Positions 18,874 to 28,063 are shown, numbered from the stretch's first letter. The stretch: 64,000 bases of DNA from Pseudomonas agarici (GCF_900109755.1 NZ_FOAR01000002.1:276728-340727), one strand, 5' to 3'. Made by a program: numbers and translations. Notes: a model not told the origin generated them from the letters alone.

Positions 18874-19162
18874 AAACACACGTTTGCCATCAGGCTCAAT
18901 CACCGGGATGCAGGGCACTGCATCCGGCCACGCAATTAAAGCCGGGCCCCCCATTGATGATCGCGCTTGTGCTAGCGGCGATGAAAACAACCGTCCTTCC
19001 TTTTCCCGATGTTCATCGGATTTTACCGCCACTCCCACCGAAATAGCCTGCTGAGCTCGTACACCCTCGACTCCTGGGCATTGCGCTGTTCCCCGCTCAT
19101 TGGATTCTTCGAACAAAGTGCGATCACGAAAATGATTGCGCGAAGTAATTCTTGAAGGTAAA
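18874..19162. other. Intergenic region between iclR and the catabolic operon
   Basis: About 290 bases with a hairpin (GGATGCAG, loop GGCA, CTGCATCC, 18906-18925) that may end the iclR transcript. No gene is supported. Confidence 0.5.
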
Positions 19163-19186
19163 TTAATTTTCACTCTGGTGAATTAA
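19163..19186. promoter_or_regulatory. Candidate IclR operator
   Basis: TTAATTTTCAC (19163-19173) and GTGAATTAA (19178-19186) form an imperfect inverted repeat around TCTG, about 50 bases before the acyl-CoA dehydrogenase ATG. Assignment to the neighbouring IclR protein is inferred from position only. Confidence 0.35.
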
Positions 19187-19233
19187 CTGCGCGTGTAACC
19201 CGTGGCCCTCGAATAAAAACAACGGAGAAAGCG

Positions 19234-20400
19234 ATGAATTTTCAGCTCAATGAAGACCAGTTGGCCATCCGCGATTCCATTCAGCGAATTTGCAAGGCAT
19301 TTGGTGATGAGTACTGGCTTGAGCGCGACGCCGACGGTCGATTTCCCCATGAGCTGTACCGTGCTTTAGCGGATCAGGGATGGTTGGGTATCGCCATGGA
19401 TGCGAAATATGGCGGCGCCGGTCTGGGTATTTTTGAAGCGGCGGTGATGATGCAAACCATCAGCGGCTCGGGCGCAGGTCTTTCCGGTGCATCAGCCGTG
19501 CACATGAATATTTTCGGGTTGAACCCGGTGCAGGTCTTTGGCAGCGAAGAGCAAAAGCAGCGTTTTTTACCCGCGTTGATTCAGGGCAAGGAAAAGGCCT
19601 GTTTCGCGGTTACCGAGCCTAATACGGGCTTGGACACCACGAACCTTAAGACCTTCGCACGCAAGGTCCCCGGCGGGTATGTGGTAGATGGCCGCAAAAT
19701 CTGGATTTCCACCGCGCAGATAGCCGACCGAATGCTGATCATTGCCAGGACCACGCCTCGCGATCAGGTCAGCAAGTCGACTCAGGGTCTCTCCTTGTTC
19801 TACACCCGCCTGGATCGCGAAAAAGTTGAAGTGCGCGAGATAGAAAAAATGGGCCGCAAGTCCGTGGACTCCAACATGCTCTTCATCGACGGTCTTGAAG
19901 TGCCCGAAGAAGATCTTATCGGCGAAGAAGGGAAGGGGTTCGAGTACCTGCTGCACGGGCTCAATCCCGAACGCATCCTGATTGCGGTGGAAGCCGTTGG
20001 ACTCGGCCAAGTGGCACTGTGGCGCGCGGTTGAGTATGCGCGGGATCGAGTGGTATTTGGCCGACCGATTGGGCAAAACCAGGGCATACAGCATCCTTTA
20101 GCCCAAGCCTGGATGGCCTTGGAGGCAGCCCAGTTAATGGTTTACAAGGCCGCCAGTCTGTATGACGCGGGACAACCCTGTGGCGCCGAAGCAAACACCG
20201 CCAAATACCTGGCAGCAGAAGCTTGCAGTCAGGCGTGTCAAACCGCAGTGGCGACGCTTGGCGGTATGGGGTTTGCGAAGGAGTATCACGTCGAGCGTTA
20301 TCTTCGTGAGAGCTGGATTCCGCGTCTGGCACCGGTGAGCCCGCAACTGATCATGTGCCATATCGCCGAAAAGGTTCTCGGTCTCCCCAAATCCTACTAA
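19234..20400 (+). CDS. Acyl-CoA dehydrogenase family protein
   Basis: This 388-aa FAD enzyme of the acyl-CoA dehydrogenase fold has an N-terminal helical domain, the FAD-binding segment CFAVTEPNTGLDTT (about 128-141), IWISTAQIADRM (about 153-164), and a C-terminal helical domain ending RLAPVSPQLIMCHIAEKVLGLPKSY. It would introduce a 2,3-double bond into a CoA thioester and pass electrons to ETF. It is first in a co-directional set with a CoA-transferase, transporter, hydratase and lyase. A closely similar gene accompanies the itaconate genes of P. aeruginosa (from memory). The substrate is unproven. The ribosome site GGAGAAAG precedes the ATG. Confidence 0.9.
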   Translation: MNFQLNEDQLAIRDSIQRICKAFGDEYWLERDADGRFPHELYRALADQGWLGIAMDAKYGGAGLGIFEAAVMMQTISGSGAGLSGASAVHMNIFGLNPVQVFGSEEQKQRFLPALIQGKEKACFAVTEPNTGLDTTNLKTFARKVPGGYVVDGRKIWISTAQIADRMLIIARTTPRDQVSKSTQGLSLFYTRLDREKVEVREIEKMGRKSVDSNMLFIDGLEVPEEDLIGEEGKGFEYLLHGLNPERILIAVEAVGLGQVALWRAVEYARDRVVFGRPIGQNQGIQHPLAQAWMALEAAQLMVYKAASLYDAGQPCGAEANTAKYLAAEACSQACQTAVATLGGMGFAKEYHVERYLRESWIPRLAPVSPQLIMCHIAEKVLGLPKSY

Positions 20401-20459
20401 ACAAGTCTGCGACCTAGCCTGGGCGGTTTCTATAAAAAAATAACAAGAAGGTAACGCTG

Positions 20460-21605
20460 ATGAACCTACAAGCAAACTTGAGCGCGCTTTCGGGACTCAA
20501 AATAGTAGATCTATCGAAAGTTCTGGGTGGTCCTTATTGCACCCAGATCCTCGCTGATCACGGTGCGCAAGTGATCAAGGTCGAGCCCCCTTCGGGCGAC
20601 GAAACCCGTGGCTGGGGTGCCCCAGTGCGCGAACGCACCTCCGCGTATTTTATGGGGGTCAATAGAAACAAACGTGGAGTCAGTTTAAACCTCGGCGACG
20701 CTGTCGATCGGCAACGCCTGTTCGATCTTCTCGAAGACGCCGATGTATTGGTGGAAAACTACAAGCCAGGCACCCTGGAAAGGTGGGGCTTGAACTATGA
20801 GTCGTTGAAGTTACGCTTCCCCAGACTGATCCATTGCCGCATTTCTGGCTATGGCGATCAAGGCCCCTACGCGGGCATGCCGGGCTACGATGCGGCCATC
20901 CAAGCCATGAGTGGGCTCATGAGCGTAAATGGTGAACAAGGCGGCGATTCACTTCGGGTTGGCGTGCCCATAGTCGACATGGTCACGGGTATGAATGCCA
21001 CGCTCGGTATCCTCATGGCGCTTTACGAGCGCGAGCGTAGCGGTGAGGGGCAGTTCGTCGAAGCGGCGCTGTTCGATTGCGCGTTGTCGATCCTGCATCC
21101 GCATTCGGCCAACTATCTCTACGCGGCGCAAACACCCCAGCGCAGTGGCAATGCCCATCCCAACATCACGCCTTATGACAAATTCGCCACGGCTACCGGC
21201 GACATTTTCCTCGCTGTTGGCAACGACGCACAATTTGCCACGCTGTGCCAGCGGCTCGCTTTGCCGGAGCTGATTGATGACCCACGCTTCTTCAGCAACC
21301 AACTGCGTAATGAGCACCGCCAGGCGCTACGCCAATCATTGGCGACAAAACTATTGAAGCTTTCTGGCGAGGCATTGTGCGAGCAACTGATCCATCAAGG
21401 CGTGCCTTGCGGGCCTGTGCTGGATATCCCGCAGGCGCTGGCGTTGCCTCAAGTCGCCGCACGCAACATGCTGGTGAGGATCGGCGAGGACTACAGCGGC
21501 ATCGCCTCGCCGATTCGCCTCAGTCGTACACCTGCCAGTTACCGGTGCCGTCCGCCATTACTGAATGAGCACGCCGCTGAAATCTTCGGTACGACCGCAG
21601 ATTGA
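20460..21605 (+). CDS. Class III CoA-transferase (CaiB/BaiF family)
   Basis: This 381-aa transferase moves CoA between an acyl-CoA donor and a free carboxylic acid. It has the family start GLKIVDLSKVLGGPYCTQILADHGAQVIKVE (described here by its KVLGGPYCTQ and KVEPPSGDETRGWG pieces), VENYKPGTLERWGL at about 98-111, and the predicted catalytic Asp144 in PGYDAAIQAMSG. Its place between acyl-CoA dehydrogenase and hydratase genes suggests that it activates the imported acid, by analogy with the itaconate CoA-transferases. AGAAGG precedes the ATG. Confidence 0.92.
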   Translation: MNLQANLSALSGLKIVDLSKVLGGPYCTQILADHGAQVIKVEPPSGDETRGWGAPVRERTSAYFMGVNRNKRGVSLNLGDAVDRQRLFDLLEDADVLVENYKPGTLERWGLNYESLKLRFPRLIHCRISGYGDQGPYAGMPGYDAAIQAMSGLMSVNGEQGGDSLRVGVPIVDMVTGMNATLGILMALYERERSGEGQFVEAALFDCALSILHPHSANYLYAAQTPQRSGNAHPNITPYDKFATATGDIFLAVGNDAQFATLCQRLALPELIDDPRFFSNQLRNEHRQALRQSLATKLLKLSGEALCEQLIHQGVPCGPVLDIPQALALPQVAARNMLVRIGEDYSGIASPIRLSRTPASYRCRPPLLNEHAAEIFGTTAD

Positions 21606-21711
21606 CGACCTGACCAGGCCCGCAGTGACGGACCGCTCTGACATAAGCCGGGAGTCAGGAGCTGCCTTCATACACGGGTAGCCCCTTGGATCGTTCGATG
21701 AGGAAAGAAAA

Positions 21712-23010
21712 ATGCTCGCGAGTATCGGTTTGCTGGCCATTGCCAGCCTGTTCTTGCTTATTCTGACGAAACGCCTTTCGCCACTCGTGGCGTTAATCAT
21801 AGTGCCGGTGGTTGCATCGCTGTTAGCTGGGTTCGGCTTGCAGACTTCTGGCTTCGTGCTCAATGGCATTAAAAATATCGCTCCCGTGGCCGGCATGTTT
21901 ATTTTCGCCATTATCTTCTTTGGTGTGATGAGCGATGCGGGGTTGCTCGATCCGATCATTAAGCGCGTATTGAGGGTCGTTGGCGGGCGACCGCGTTATA
22001 TCGTCATGGGCACCGCAATGCTAGCGCTGCTTATTCACTTGGATGGATCAGGCGCGGTAACTTTTCTGGTGACTATTCCGGCAATGCTTCCGCTTTATGA
22101 ACGTTTGGGAATGGATAAGCGAGTGCTGGCCTGCGCGGTGTCGCTGGCGGCCGGCGTGAATTTTCTGCCTTGGGTAGGCCCGATGCTGCGTGCCTCGGCG
22201 GCATTGGGCATACCGACCACGGAAATGTTTTATCCACTTATTCCCGTGCAGATAATAGGGCTGACTTTTGTGTTTGCCGTGTGTTACTGGCTCGGACTTC
22301 GTGAAGAGCGGCGTTTGGGTATCACGGCCATGGGTATCGACGTATCGGCACACGTACCGGAAATGTCGATTGAACAACAAGGGATACGTCGCCCCAAGCG
22401 TTTCGGCGTTAATTGCGTGATCACATCGACGGTCTTGATCGTTCTCGTGGCTGGCTGGGTTCCACCGGTCCTGATGTTCATGCTCGGCACTGTCGCGGCT
22501 TTGTTGGTCAACTATCCCAATGTACACGAGCAACGTGCCCGAGTGGATGCTCACGCCAAGGCAGCATTGATGATGGCAAGTGTATTGCTGGCTGCCGGTG
22601 TATTTACCGGAATCATGGGGGAATCGGGCATGCTCAGGGCCATGGCCGAAATGCTGGTGCAGCATGTGCCCCGCGAGCACGCGGAGCATATGCCGTTTAT
22701 CCTTGGCCTGCTTTCCATGCCATTGAGCCTTTTGTTTGATCCGGACTCCTTCTACTTCGGCGTAATGCCTGTATTGGCCCACAGCGCGCAACTGCTTGGG
22801 GTTGCGCCCATTCAGATGGGCCAGGCCGCGCTCCTTGGGCAAATGACCACGGGGTTTCCGGTCAGTCCGCTAACGCCGGCCACTTTCTTGATTGTGGGGC
22901 TGACCAAAATAGATCTGGCCGACCATCAGAAATTCACCATTCCTTATCTGTTTGTGGCGAGCGTGATTATGACTATCGCGGCAGCGGCATTTGGGGTGTT
23001 CCCATTTTGA
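21712..23010 (+). CDS. CitMHS-family divalent metal-citrate/dicarboxylate:H+ symporter
   Basis: The 432-aa inner-membrane protein has about 11-12 TM segments. It starts [19 protein letters not shown] and contains [19 protein letters not shown] (about 64-82), [21 protein letters not shown], and a C-terminal [23 protein letters not shown]. These are marks of the CitMHS group, whose known members carry metal-citrate complexes; here the gene sits inside a CoA-dependent acid pathway, so a related di- or tricarboxylate is likely. A GAGGAAAG site precedes the ATG. Confidence 0.9.
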   Translation: MLASIGLLAIASLFLLILTKRLSPLVALIIVPVVASLLAGFGLQTSGFVLNGIKNIAPVAGMFIFAIIFFGVMSDAGLLDPIIKRVLRVVGGRPRYIVMGTAMLALLIHLDGSGAVTFLVTIPAMLPLYERLGMDKRVLACAVSLAAGVNFLPWVGPMLRASAALGIPTTEMFYPLIPVQIIGLTFVFAVCYWLGLREERRLGITAMGIDVSAHVPEMSIEQQGIRRPKRFGVNCVITSTVLIVLVAGWVPPVLMFMLGTVAALLVNYPNVHEQRARVDAHAKAALMMASVLLAAGVFTGIMGESGMLRAMAEMLVQHVPREHAEHMPFILGLLSMPLSLLFDPDSFYFGVMPVLAHSAQLLGVAPIQMGQAALLGQMTTGFPVSPLTPATFLIVGLTKIDLADHQKFTIPYLFVASVIMTIAAAAFGVFPF

Positions 23011-23129
23011 TTGACATATAACGCAGATAGGCGAGTTCCCAGGGCGGTGGTTGAGCGGCTCGCGATTGCCGTGGAACGCTTCCTGGCCGTTACGAACTGA
23101 TTAATCATTAGAAGTGCGGGAGTGTGTAA

Positions 23130-23615
23130 ATGAATGCAAATGCTTTGGTTGTCCAACAACGAGGCTTGTATTACGAAGAACTCGAAATGGGCGTGCTTTA
23201 CAGCCACGCACCTGGGCGAACGCTGGATGACGGGGACAGCACGTTATTTTCTTTGTTGACCATGAATCCCGCGAGCATTCATTTCGATGCACATGACAGT
23301 GCTGGCAACGAATTTGGCGGGCGTTTGGTTAATAGCATGCTGACAGTTTCAACGCTGGTCGGCTTGAGCGTAGGTCATTTGACACAAAAGACGCTTGTAG
23401 CAAACCTGGGTTTTGCTGACATAAAATTTCCGGCACCGGTGTTTTCCGGCGATACCCTTTATGCAAAGACAGAAGTCATAGAAAAGCGCCTGTCAAAGTC
23501 CCGCCCGGACGCTGGAATAGTTCTGCTGGAGCATCGTGGATATAATCAGGAAGGTGTCTTAGTGGCTGTTGCCCGGCGTCACGCGCTCATGTTGCGCAAG
23601 CCGGAGGTGGTATGA
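23130..23615 (+). CDS. MaoC-family enoyl-CoA hydratase, mesaconyl/itaconyl-CoA hydratase-like
   Basis: This 161-aa hot-dog-fold hydratase has the key segment LLTMNPASIHFDAHD at about 42-56. In ordinary R-specific enoyl-CoA hydratases this reads with a catalytic Asp five residues before the His; here that position is Asn46 with His51 and Asp53 following, a pattern I associate with mesaconyl/itaconyl-CoA-type hydratases. PVFSGDTLYAKTEV near 105 is the usual second motif. It overlaps the next gene by 4 bases (ATGA), so the hydratase and lyase are translationally coupled. It would hydrate the unsaturated CoA ester to a malyl-type CoA. Confidence 0.85.
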   Translation: MNANALVVQQRGLYYEELEMGVLYSHAPGRTLDDGDSTLFSLLTMNPASIHFDAHDSAGNEFGGRLVNSMLTVSTLVGLSVGHLTQKTLVANLGFADIKFPAPVFSGDTLYAKTEVIEKRLSKSRPDAGIVLLEHRGYNQEGVLVAVARRHALMLRKPEVV

Positions 23616-24457
23616 AACAAATCCGTCTTGGAGAGGCCATCTTATTTTGTCCTGGCGATCGTCCCGAACGTTTTGACAAGGCATTGCAGCGAGCCGACCG
23701 GGTTATTTTTGACTTGGAAGACAGTGTCGCTGCGCACCGCAAGGACGTGGCTCGTCGTTGCGTCATTGATGCCTTACCGGCAGCAGGTAAGGACATTATT
23801 GTGCGGATCAACGCGTCGATGTCCCCTTGGTATAAAGAGGATGTGCAAGCTTTGCGAGACCTGCGTGAACGCAGCGGTATTGATCCTTTGATTCTTCTTC
23901 CAAAGGCAGAAGAAATACAACAACTGCTGGCTTTGGATGACTTCCAGGTAATCGTCCTGTGTGAAACCGCGAAAGGAGTGATCAACGCTTATCAGTTAGC
24001 GCAGGCTCAAAACTGTATGGCGCTGTTCTGGGGCGGCGAAGATCTCATCGCCGACCTGGGAGGGCGCAGTAGTCGGGACTCCTCCGGGAACTATTACCCT
24101 GTGGTCGAGCACGCGCGAACCACGATCCTCCTCGCCGCCGGTCAGTGCGCTAAGCCAGCCATTGATGCCGTGCATATTGATATAGCCGATGTGGACGGAT
24201 TGGCCCGTGAATCCAAGCAAGCGGTTGATGTGGGCTTTACGGCCAAGGCATGCATCCATCCTTCCCATGTCAACGTTATTCGTAACGCCTTCAGCCCCAG
24301 CGAAGAACAACGCCTGTGGGCCACGCAAGTGGTTGCGGCGATGCAATCCACCGCCGGCGCAGTGGTCAGCCTTAATGGGCGCATGATCGATGAACCTCTC
24401 CTCAAGCAAGCTTTGCGAGTGCTCCAAGCACCCTCTGTAACGCTCACCAACAGATAG
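23612..24457 (+). CDS. CitE-like CoA ester lyase (HpcH/HpaI superfamily)
   Basis: This 281-aa TIM-barrel lyase resembles citrate lyase beta, malyl-CoA and citramalyl-CoA lyases. Visible elements: LFCPGDRPERFDKAL near the start, VIFDLEDSVAAHRKD (about 32-46, metal-site Glu/Asp), RINASMSPWY, CETAKGVINAYQLA near 114, and ACIHPSHVNVIRNAFSPS near 211. Free CoA esters rather than an acyl-carrier protein are the likely substrates because no citrate lyase alpha or gamma gene is nearby. The reaction would cleave a hydroxyacyl-CoA into two central metabolites, for example pyruvate plus acetyl-CoA from citramalyl-CoA. Confidence 0.88.
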   Translation: MKQIRLGEAILFCPGDRPERFDKALQRADRVIFDLEDSVAAHRKDVARRCVIDALPAAGKDIIVRINASMSPWYKEDVQALRDLRERSGIDPLILLPKAEEIQQLLALDDFQVIVLCETAKGVINAYQLAQAQNCMALFWGGEDLIADLGGRSSRDSSGNYYPVVEHARTTILLAAGQCAKPAIDAVHIDIADVDGLARESKQAVDVGFTAKACIHPSHVNVIRNAFSPSEEQRLWATQVVAAMQSTAGAVVSLNGRMIDEPLLKQALRVLQAPSVTLTNR

Positions 24458-24586
24458 CAACCGACACTCCCTGACCTGGGCGCGACGATCATACCGGCAT
24501 TGAAGTGACAGGCATACACACGCACCGATGGCTCTTGCGGGAGGGGGCCTTTTATCGAGTAAATAAAAAGCTTGCTAACAATTGCG

Positions 24587-24614
24587 TTGACACAGGCTGC
24601 CTAAGCAGTAATAT
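24587..24614 (+). promoter_or_regulatory. Sigma70 promoter of the marR-emrAB operon
   Basis: TTGACA (24587-24592), a 16-base spacer and TAATAT (24609-24614): nearly consensus. The spacer is largely filled by the first MarR-like box. Confidence 0.85.
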
Positions 24615-24638
24615 CCAAGCGACTATCTGTCTAGGCAG
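24597..24638. promoter_or_regulatory. Pair of palindromic MarR/EmrR-type operators
   Basis: CTGCCTAAGCAG (24597-24608) lies between the -35 and -10, and CTGTCTAGGCAG (24627-24638) lies just downstream, centres 30 bp apart. Each is a 12-bp near-palindrome and both share the CTGYCTARGCAG form. Binding here would block RNA polymerase, fitting autorepression by the adjacent MarR protein. Confidence 0.7.
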
Positions 24639-24655
24639 CTTTCCAGGTAACGCGT

Positions 24656-25138
24656 ATGAAACACTTCTTGCCGGACGACTTCCACAACTGCCATCTGGGT
24701 CTGCTTCTGGGGCGCGCTGCCTTGCTCAAGGACCGGATCATCGACACCCATATGGTCCCTTACGGCATTACCGCGGCGCAGTTCAAGGTGCTGATCATCA
24801 TGGCCCAATTCGGCGTCGACTCGCCGGCCGAGCTGTGTCGCCATTTATCTCTGGACAGCGGTTCGATGACGCGCATGCTCGATCGCCTGGAACAGAAGGC
24901 GTTGCTGGCCCGGCAGCGCTCGGCAGGGGATCGGCGCCAAGTCCGGTTGGTGTTGACGGCGCAGGGGCAGGCCCTCGCGGACCGCTTGCCGCAGATCGGT
25001 GCCGATGCCATGAACGAGTTGGCGGGAGCGATTACCCACGAGGAATTGCGGACCCTGGAAAATGTTCTCAAGAAGATTTTGCTGGCGGCCGGCGATTCGC
25101 TTATCGAGCTGCGCCTGGGTGGAGAAAATGAACAGTAG
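24656..25138 (+). CDS. MarR/EmrR-family repressor
   Basis: The 160-aa winged-helix regulator contains YGITAAQFKVLIIMAQFGVDSPAELCRHLSLDSGSMTRMLDRLEQKALLAR (its TRMLDRLE recognition helix near 75) followed by the wing residues SAGDRRQVRLVLT near 90, the classic MarR D-x-R pattern. It is the first gene of an operon with emrA and emrB and most likely represses it through the paired operators upstream, releasing on binding small phenolic or hydrophobic compounds as E. coli EmrR does. The ligand is not predictable. Confidence 0.92.
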   Translation: MKHFLPDDFHNCHLGLLLGRAALLKDRIIDTHMVPYGITAAQFKVLIIMAQFGVDSPAELCRHLSLDSGSMTRMLDRLEQKALLARQRSAGDRRQVRLVLTAQGQALADRLPQIGADAMNELAGAITHEELRTLENVLKKILLAAGDSLIELRLGGENEQ

Positions 25139-25205
25139 GACCTTGCGTGGTGCTTTGAGTACAGCAGACCCCGCCGCACAACCTCATTAACTGAAGGTAC
25201 TGGCC

Positions 25206-26408
25206 ATGGCTATCGCTGCCGAAACAGATGCGGTTGAAAAGGTCCCGAATACCGGCAATTCCGGCAAACGCAAGGTCATGTTCTCGGCACTCGCCCTGGC
25301 GGTGCTCGTGGGTGGTCTAGCGGTGTGGGGTTGGTATGAATTCTACGGTCGCTGGAGCGAAAGCACCGACGATGCCTACGTTAACGGTAACGTGGTGGAA
25401 ATCACCCCGCTGATCACCGGGACGGTGGTGAGCATTGGCGCCGACGACGGCGATCTGGTCCATGCAGGCCAGGTGCTACTGAACTTCGATCCGAGCGATG
25501 CCCAGATTGACCTGCAAAGTGCCGAGGCCAGCCTGGCCAAGACCGTGCGCGAGGTCCGTGGTCTGTATAGCAACGTCGATGGCATGAAGGCCCAGCTCGC
25601 GGTGCAGCAGGTTGCGGTGCGCAAAGCCCAGGACAACTTCTCCCGCCGCAAGAACCTGGCCGCTGGCGGGGCAATCTCCCAGGAAGAGCTGTCCCATGCC
25701 CGCGATGATCTGACCATGGCTCAGAGTGCTTTGGGCAACACCCAGCAGCAACTCAACACCCTCAATGCGCTGGTGGACGATACGGTGGTGTCCAATCACC
25801 CCGAGGTCAAGGCCGCCGCCGCCCGTTTGCGCCAGGCCTACCTGGCGAATGCCCGGACCACCTTGATCGCGCCCGTGACCGGCTATGTCGCCAAGCGGAC
25901 CGTGCAGCTCGGCCAGCGTGTGCAGCCGGGCACCGCGCTGATGGCGGTGATCCCGCTGGATCAGTTGTGGATCGATGCCAACTTCAAGGAAACCCAGCTA
26001 CGGCAGATGCGTATCGGCCAGCCGGTGGATATCGAGGCCGATCTGTACGGCAGCGAGGTGAAATACAGCGGCACCGTCGACAGCCTCGGTGCTGGCACCG
26101 GCAGTGCCTTCGCCCTGTTGCCGGCGCAGAACGCCACCGGTAACTGGATCAAGATCGTCCAGCGTGTGCCGGTGCGGATTTATATCAACGCCCAAGAGCT
26201 GGTCCGGCATCCGCTGCGGGTCGGGCTGTCGACCCAAGTTGAAGTCAACTTACGGGACCAAAGCGGTCCGGTGCTCGCCCAGCAACCGCCGCAAAAAGCC
26301 TCGTTCACCACACATGTCTATCAGTGGCAACTGGCTGACGCCGATGCAGTGATTACCCGGCTGATCAATGAAAACAGCGCGGCGGCGAGCAAAACCTCGC
26401 AACGCTGA
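25206..26408 (+). CDS. emrA: Multidrug efflux membrane-fusion protein EmrA
   Basis: This 400-aa HlyD-type adaptor links an inner-membrane EmrB pump to an outer-membrane channel. It has a cytosolic N-terminus, one TM (about residues 25-47), STDDAYVNGNVVEITPLITGTV at the lipoyl half (about 57-78), a long coiled-coil hairpin (about 100-200) with repeated Gln/Ala/Leu, the second lipoyl half APVTGYVAKRTVQLGQRVQPG near 220, and a beta-barrel C-terminus. No TolC-like gene follows, so the outer-membrane partner is encoded elsewhere. Confidence 0.94.
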   Translation: MAIAAETDAVEKVPNTGNSGKRKVMFSALALAVLVGGLAVWGWYEFYGRWSESTDDAYVNGNVVEITPLITGTVVSIGADDGDLVHAGQVLLNFDPSDAQIDLQSAEASLAKTVREVRGLYSNVDGMKAQLAVQQVAVRKAQDNFSRRKNLAAGGAISQEELSHARDDLTMAQSALGNTQQQLNTLNALVDDTVVSNHPEVKAAAARLRQAYLANARTTLIAPVTGYVAKRTVQLGQRVQPGTALMAVIPLDQLWIDANFKETQLRQMRIGQPVDIEADLYGSEVKYSGTVDSLGAGTGSAFALLPAQNATGNWIKIVQRVPVRIYINAQELVRHPLRVGLSTQVEVNLRDQSGPVLAQQPPQKASFTTHVYQWQLADADAVITRLINENSAAASKTSQR

Positions 26409-26471
26409 GTCGCCGATCCCCGCTCGCGAGCCTGTTGGTCGCGGTGCCAGCCTTGCTCCAAAGGATTCGCG

Positions 26472-28006
26472 ATGAACTCGAACGCCTCTTTTACTCCGCC
26501 CAGCTTGCTGCTCAGCACCATCGGCTTGTCGCTGGCGACCTTTATGCAGGTACTCGACACCACCATCGCCAATGTGGCGCTGCCCACCATTTCCGGCAAC
26601 CTGGGAGTGAGTTCGGAGCAGGGGACCTGGGTCATCACCTCGTTTGCCGTGAGCAACGCCATTGCCCTGCCGCTGACCGGCTGGCTGAGCCGGCGCTTTG
26701 GCGAGGTGAAACTGTTTATCTGGGCCACGCTGTTGTTTGTGTTGGCTTCGTTTCTCTGTGGCATTTCCACATCGATGCCCGAGTTGGTGGGCTTCCGCGT
26801 CGTCCAGGGTCTGGTGGCCGGGCCGTTGTACCCGATGACTCAGACGCTGTTGATCGCCGTGTATCCACCGGCGCGGCGCGGCGCGGCATGGCCCTGGCGT
26901 TGCTGGCGATGGTCACGGTGGTGGCGCCGATTGCCGGGCCGATTCTCGGTGGCTGGATCACCGACAGCTACAGTTGGCCGTGGATTTTCTTCATAAATGT
27001 GCCGATCGGCATCTTTGCCACCCTGGTCGTGCGCCAGCAGCTCAAGGCGCGACCGGTAGTAACCCAGCGCCAACCGATGGACTATGTCGGCTTGCTAACC
27101 CTGATCATCGGTGTTGGCGCATTGCAGGTGATCCTCGACAAAGGCAACGACCTGGATTGGTTCGAGTCGAACTTCATTATTATCGGTGCGGTGATCTCGC
27201 TGATCGCCCTGGCGGCCTTTGTGATCTGGGAAATGACCGATCAGCACCCGGTGGTCAACTTGCGCCTGTTTGCCTACCGCAATTTCCGTATCGGCACCCT
27301 GGTGCTGATCCTGGGTTATGCGGGGTTCTTCGGCATCAATCTGATCCAGCCCCAGTGGTTACAGACCCAGATGGGCTACACCGCGACCTGGGCGGGATTG
27401 GCGGTGGCGCCGCTGGGCATCCTGCCGGTGCTGATGTCACCCTTTGTTGGCCAGTACGCCCACAAGGTCGACCTGCGCCTGCTGGCGGGCTTGGCGTTCC
27501 TGACCATCGGCTTGAGTTGCTTTATGCGGGCGGGCTTCACCAACGAGGTGGATTTCCAACATATCGCTCTGGTGCAGTTGTTCATGGGGATCGGCGTGGC
27601 GCTGTTCTTCATGCCGACCTTGAGCATCCTGATGTCGGACCTACCGCCGCACCAGATTGCCGACGGCGCCGGCCTGGCCACGTTCCTGCGCACGCTCGGC
27701 GGGAGTTTCGCGGCGTCGCTGACCACCTGGATCTGGATTCGCCGGGCGGACCAGCACCACGCCTACCTGAGTGAAAGCATGAGCCCGTTCGATCCGGCGA
27801 CGCGCAGCGCTCTGGATAGTCTTGGCGGGGCGGGCAGCCAGGCTTATGGCCGGCTGGATCAGATTCTCACCAGCCAGGCGTACATGCTCTCGACCGTGGA
27901 TTATTTCACGCTGCTGGGTTGGGGCTTCATGGGATTGATGCTGCTGGTGTGGCTGGCCAAGCCGCCGTTCACGGCCAAGGCCGGGCCGGCAGCGGCGGGG
28001 CATTAG
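26472..28006 (+). pseudogene. emrB: emrB, 14-TM DHA2 multidrug efflux pump, frameshifted
   Basis: Two reading frames together encode one EmrB. The first frame runs from the ATG at 26472 (FMQVLDTTIANVALPTISGNLG, GTWVITSFAVSNAIALPLTGWLSRRFG) to LLIAVYPPARRG and then goes off into a nonsense tail ending at 26996. From 26888 a second frame continues correctly as MALALLAMVTVVAPIAGPI to the C-terminus at 28006. The break lies in a tract with three and a half copies of GGCGC; removing one 5-base unit restores YPPARRGMALALL and a protein of about 510 aa. It may be a real inactivation, slippage-driven on/off switching, or a sequence error. As it stands the pump would be lost. Confidence 0.85.
26870..26887 (+). 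repeat. GGCGC pentanucleotide tandem repeat at the emrB frameshift
   Basis: The tract is GGCGC repeated three times plus GGC, immediately before the ATG at 26888. Each unit gained or lost shifts the frame by two, so copy number decides whether emrB is read through. Confidence 0.85.
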
Positions 28007-28063
28007 TGGTAAGACACTGATGTGACAAGGGGGCAAGCCTGCTCGCCACCCGGGATTCAGTTG

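Noticed and set aside
26860..26900. Programmed ribosomal frameshifting to explain emrB
   Set aside because: No slippery heptamer or downstream pseudoknot is evident; a repeat-unit indel explains the break more simply.
26435..28006. Single 523-codon open frame as the emrB gene
   Set aside because: Its first 150 codons are a shadow of the true EmrB N-terminus, which lies in another frame from 26472; the frame only becomes EmrB after 26888.
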